Position numbers and translations under genes: made by a program. From Candidatus Hodarchaeota archaeon (GTDB taxonomy: Archaea > Asgardarchaeota > Heimdallarchaeia > Hodarchaeales > Hodarchaeaceae): a stretch of DNA of 60,265 nucleotides. Shown here piece after piece: positions 58,057 through 60,265 of this stretch (position 1 is the stretch's first letter; each line of letters starts with the position of its first letter). The DNA is taken from positions 1-60,265 of the forward strand of contig JAEOSR010000124.1 in the NCBI GenBank assembly GCA_016840285.1, written 5' to 3'. The notes beneath the pieces were generated by a model. The model was not told the DNA's origin, ran no database searches, and saw only the letters and a program-made list of their open reading frames with translations.

Positions 58057-58541
58057 TATTAAAAGTTTGGGACGGTAAATCTAAAACAAGACAAGCAGAT
58101 AAATATGCAGCACCTGATGGTGCTGATTGGCAACGCCTTATTCAAGAAGTTACTTCCACACAAAAAATAGTTATTGAAAATAATAATATTTATAGTAATA
58201 TTGCTGATGAAGAAATTTTAATTGGACAACCACTGATTTTAAAATCAAAGATAAAATTAGCAGATAGTAATGACCCTGAAGTAATTGGTTTGAGTATAGT
58301 TAATTGTGCTATTAATGAAAATTGTATTTATATTACTCAGGGTCGATTAATTTTAGAAAATTGGTTAAATATTACTGGAGAAATAAAATTAGTTTCTGGT
58401 GCTTGTTATTTTCTTTCAATACAAGAAAAAGGAAAATTAACATCAATAATACCAAATAATAATGTAATTGTTCAAATTGGTCGTGCACAAAATAAAAAAA
58501 CTTTAAGTATAAATATTGAAATGCCTATCTACCTTACATAA
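58053..58541 (+). CDS. Virion structural protein paralogue 1
   Basis: 162 residues. The N-terminus VWDGKSKTRQADKYAAPDGADW resembles that of gene 59519, and the C-terminal part (LVSGACYFLSIQEKGKLT) is a divergent form of the domain in the next two genes. A mosaic of two virion modules; likely a head or fibre decoration protein. An out-of-frame palindromic dispersed motif lies at 58235. Confidence 0.5.
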   Translation: MILKVWDGKSKTRQADKYAAPDGADWQRLIQEVTSTQKIVIENNNIYSNIADEEILIGQPLILKSKIKLADSNDPEVIGLSIVNCAINENCIYITQGRLILENWLNITGEIKLVSGACYFLSIQEKGKLTSIIPNNNVIVQIGRAQNKKTLSINIEMPIYLT

Positions 58542-58552
58542 AGGAAAATAAA

Positions 58553-59035
58553 ATGGCTTTGAGAAAACCTTTGGTTATTGTTAATGGGCGCATTCGACAA
58601 ATTGCTGCTGGTGATACAGTTGATGCACAAGTTATTGAGGTTGATGTCGTAAATCAACAAAATAATAATGCTGCTGCTATTGTTATTGGTTCACCTGTCT
58701 ATAATGATGGTGCTGGTACTGTTGATCTTGCTCAAGCTGATGTTGCTGCTACTGTTGAAGTTTTAGGCTTAGTTAAAGATGTAACTATTGCAGCTGCTGC
58801 TTCTGGTACAATTCAAACAGACGGTATTCTTGCAGCAACAACTGCTCAATGGGATGTTATTACTGGTGATGTTGGTGGTTTGACTGCTGGTAGTGTCTAT
58901 TATCTTGATCCAGATACTTCTGGTAAATTAACGAATACTGCTCCGACAGCAGTTGGTGATTTTGTCGTCAGAATTGGTAAAGCTATTAGTACAACTGAGA
59001 TGGAAATTACTGTTCTTCAACCAATTGAACTTTAA
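58553..59035 (+). CDS. Virion structural protein paralogue 2
   Basis: 160 residues, AAAGGAAAAT upstream. Ala/Gly/Thr-rich beta protein with AQWDVITGDVGGLTAGSVYY and TSGKLTNTAPTAVGDFVVRI. This domain recurs in phage decoration and fibre proteins. The strong ribosome site suggests high expression. Confidence 0.55.
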   Translation: MALRKPLVIVNGRIRQIAAGDTVDAQVIEVDVVNQQNNNAAAIVIGSPVYNDGAGTVDLAQADVAATVEVLGLVKDVTIAAAASGTIQTDGILAATTAQWDVITGDVGGLTAGSVYYLDPDTSGKLTNTAPTAVGDFVVRIGKAISTTEMEITVLQPIEL

Positions 59036-59505
59036 TGGCTATAAGAAAACCATTAGTTATAACTAATGGAAATCTTGAACAACTTCAAGCTGGAGATAAT
59101 CTTGCTCCAGTTCCTAATACAATAAATGTAATTAATGGTGAAACTACTGCAATTTTAATTGGTGCTTCTATTTATATTGACTCAGCTAATACTGTTAAAT
59201 ATGCTAAAGCTGATTCAATTAATACCAAAGATGTTATTGGGATGTGTATTGATGAAATTGCTATTAGTGGATCAGGTATAGTACAAAATGATGGATTAAT
59301 AACTCTAACAACTGAACAATGGGATATTGTAACTGGTGATACAGGTGGCTTAATACCAGGAACTATTTATTTTTTATCTGATATAACTATCGGTCGAATA
59401 ATGAAAGATGCACCTATAACAGTTGGTCATTATGTCATTAGAGTTGGTATTGCTGTAAGTATGATTGATTTTGAAATTATGATTGGGACCCCAATCAAAC
59501 TTTAA
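59035..59505 (+). CDS. Virion structural protein paralogue 3
   Basis: 156 residues, TAATG-coupled to paralogue 2 and closely similar to it throughout (RKPLVITNGNLEQLQAGDN, EQWDIVTGDTGGLIPGTIYF). A tandem duplication that has diverged mostly at third codon positions and surface residues. Confidence 0.6.
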   Translation: MAIRKPLVITNGNLEQLQAGDNLAPVPNTINVINGETTAILIGASIYIDSANTVKYAKADSINTKDVIGMCIDEIAISGSGIVQNDGLITLTTEQWDIVTGDTGGLIPGTIYFLSDITIGRIMKDAPITVGHYVIRVGIAVSMIDFEIMIGTPIKL

Positions 59506-59518
59506 CAAGGAAAATAAA

Positions 59519-60256
59519 ATGGCTGTTTCTTATCCGACTTCTGTTTGGGATGGTGATTCTATTAATCGTGATTCTGATAATGCACCACGTAAAAGTCCAG
59601 ATTGGCGTGATTGGAATCGTATGATTGAAGAAGTTGCTGCTACTCAAACTAGAGTAGATAGTAATAATGCTGGTCGTGATGATGATACTATTGATGGTCC
59701 TGGTACTTTAGCCACAGTTACAGGGTTAATTGCTGTTGAAAAGGGTAATGGTGCAGTTCATAAGACTGTTATTACTTTTGATGAGATGGAAATGGCTTCG
59801 ACTGATGGCTCAACACCAGCTACTGATGGTGCTTGGGGTACTAAGAAACTTTATACTTTTCCTCAAGGACACGTTAATATTCTTGGTGCTCATATGGTTA
59901 CTCCATTGGGTGGTCTTGAAGCAGTAACTGGTGGTGGTACTGGTTTTTCAACTACCGCTGATTTTGAAATTGGTGTCGGTTCTGTTGCCTCTGCTCAAGC
60001 AACTGCTTTTGGTCTTGAGGATGGTACTCAAGAAGATATTATTGCTGCTCTTGATGTTGACTTAACTGCTAAAACTTCAGATGCAATTGAATCAGGAGCT
60101 AATGGTACTGCTGCAACTTATGATGGTTCAACAACTCCTTCAACTTTGAATCTTAATTTTAGAACACTTGATGATGCTGATCATGGTACCGTAGCTGACG
60201 TTCTTAAAGTTAGTGGTACGTTGACTGTTCTTTGGTCAGTACTTGGTGACGACTAA
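59519..60256 (+). CDS. Virion structural protein, VWDG-type N-terminus
   Basis: 245 residues from ATG 59519, with AAGGAAAAT upstream. SVWDGDSINRDSDNAPRKSP then DWRDWNRMIEEVAATQTRVD is a virion-associated N-terminal module shared with gene 58053. A predicted beta-rich domain (about 75-245) follows. It may be a capsid-surface protein. The sequence ends 9 nt after its stop, so the next genes, probably including major capsid and connectors, are missing. Confidence 0.55.
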   Translation: MAVSYPTSVWDGDSINRDSDNAPRKSPDWRDWNRMIEEVAATQTRVDSNNAGRDDDTIDGPGTLATVTGLIAVEKGNGAVHKTVITFDEMEMASTDGSTPATDGAWGTKKLYTFPQGHVNILGAHMVTPLGGLEAVTGGGTGFSTTADFEIGVGSVASAQATAFGLEDGTQEDIIAALDVDLTAKTSDAIESGANGTAATYDGSTTPSTLNLNFRTLDDADHGTVADVLKVSGTLTVLWSVLGDD

Positions 60257-60265
60257 TTTTAATAT

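Noticed and set aside
1..60265. Circular closure of the window
   Set aside because: Joining base 60265 to base 1 places a stop just upstream of the truncated tail-tube gene and leaves the phage without recognisable capsid and connector genes, so the ends do not simply meet.

Overview
The window is most of the genome of an AT-rich tailed bacteriophage with a long-tail (siphovirus-like) module. It carries a tape-measure protein, a frameshifted tail-assembly chaperone, a GpA-type large terminase and a DUF4055-type portal. No integrase, excisionase or lysogeny repressor was recognised, so a virulent lifestyle is likely. The first gene is cut at base 1. No recognisable major capsid protein or head-tail connector is present, although the head module has just begun at the right end, so part of the head/connector region lies outside. 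The host cannot be named. A twin-arginine signal on a phage peptidase and an adenosylcobalamin-type ribonucleotide reductase only say that it is a bacterium with a Tat system and access to B12.

Layout. (1) 1-14851, plus strand: tail tube, chaperone pair, tape measure, tail fibre and tail-tip proteins, ending with an SPFH/stomatin-like protein. (2) 14848-20503, minus strand: DnaQ-like exonuclease, RyR-domain protein, Dam-like methylase, dNMP kinase, endonuclease VII, and a primase-SF3 helicase. (3) 20504-21010: a divergent control region with two facing copies of an unusual promoter, a repeated leader element, a GC-rich block and a structured repeat. (4) 21011-35972: ParB-like protein, a tRNA-Leu and two odd tRNA-like elements, SNF2 helicase, phosphoesterase, second ParB-like protein, family A DNA polymerase, Ndk, DeoC, an NYN-domain protein and a C39-like peptidase. 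(5) 36064-44970: a sigma70-type promoter leads an array of small genes, a sigma-factor-like protein, DNA ligase, RecB-like nuclease, methyltransferase and HD hydrolase. (6) 44971-48863: a long control and small-gene region with a 467-bp noncoding element bounded by 47-bp inverted repeats, several promoters, tiny membrane proteins, a frameshifted hexapeptide-repeat gene and a third ParB-like protein. (7) 48864-60265: small-terminase-like protein, membrane and exported proteins (Tat peptidase, thioredoxin-like), large terminase, portal, class II ribonucleotide reductase, dUTPase and paralogous virion proteins.

Together the genes replicate DNA (primase-helicase, PolA, ligase, helicase, nucleases), build the dNTP pool (RNR, dUTPase, dNMP kinase, Ndk, DeoC, HD hydrolase, deoxyribosyltransferase-like protein), modify DNA (two methylases) and redirect transcription (sigma-like factor, shared promoter elements).

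The most unusual signal is not a gene. An imperfectly palindromic 12-bp word, GATNNTRAAATC (usually extended to TGAT...ATCA), appears about 41 times by hand count. It occurs in frame, out of frame, antisense and between genes, is concentrated outside the tail module, and twice abuts a start codon exactly. With three ParB-like proteins encoded, a phage-wide DNA-binding, partition or silencing system is a plausible but untested reading.
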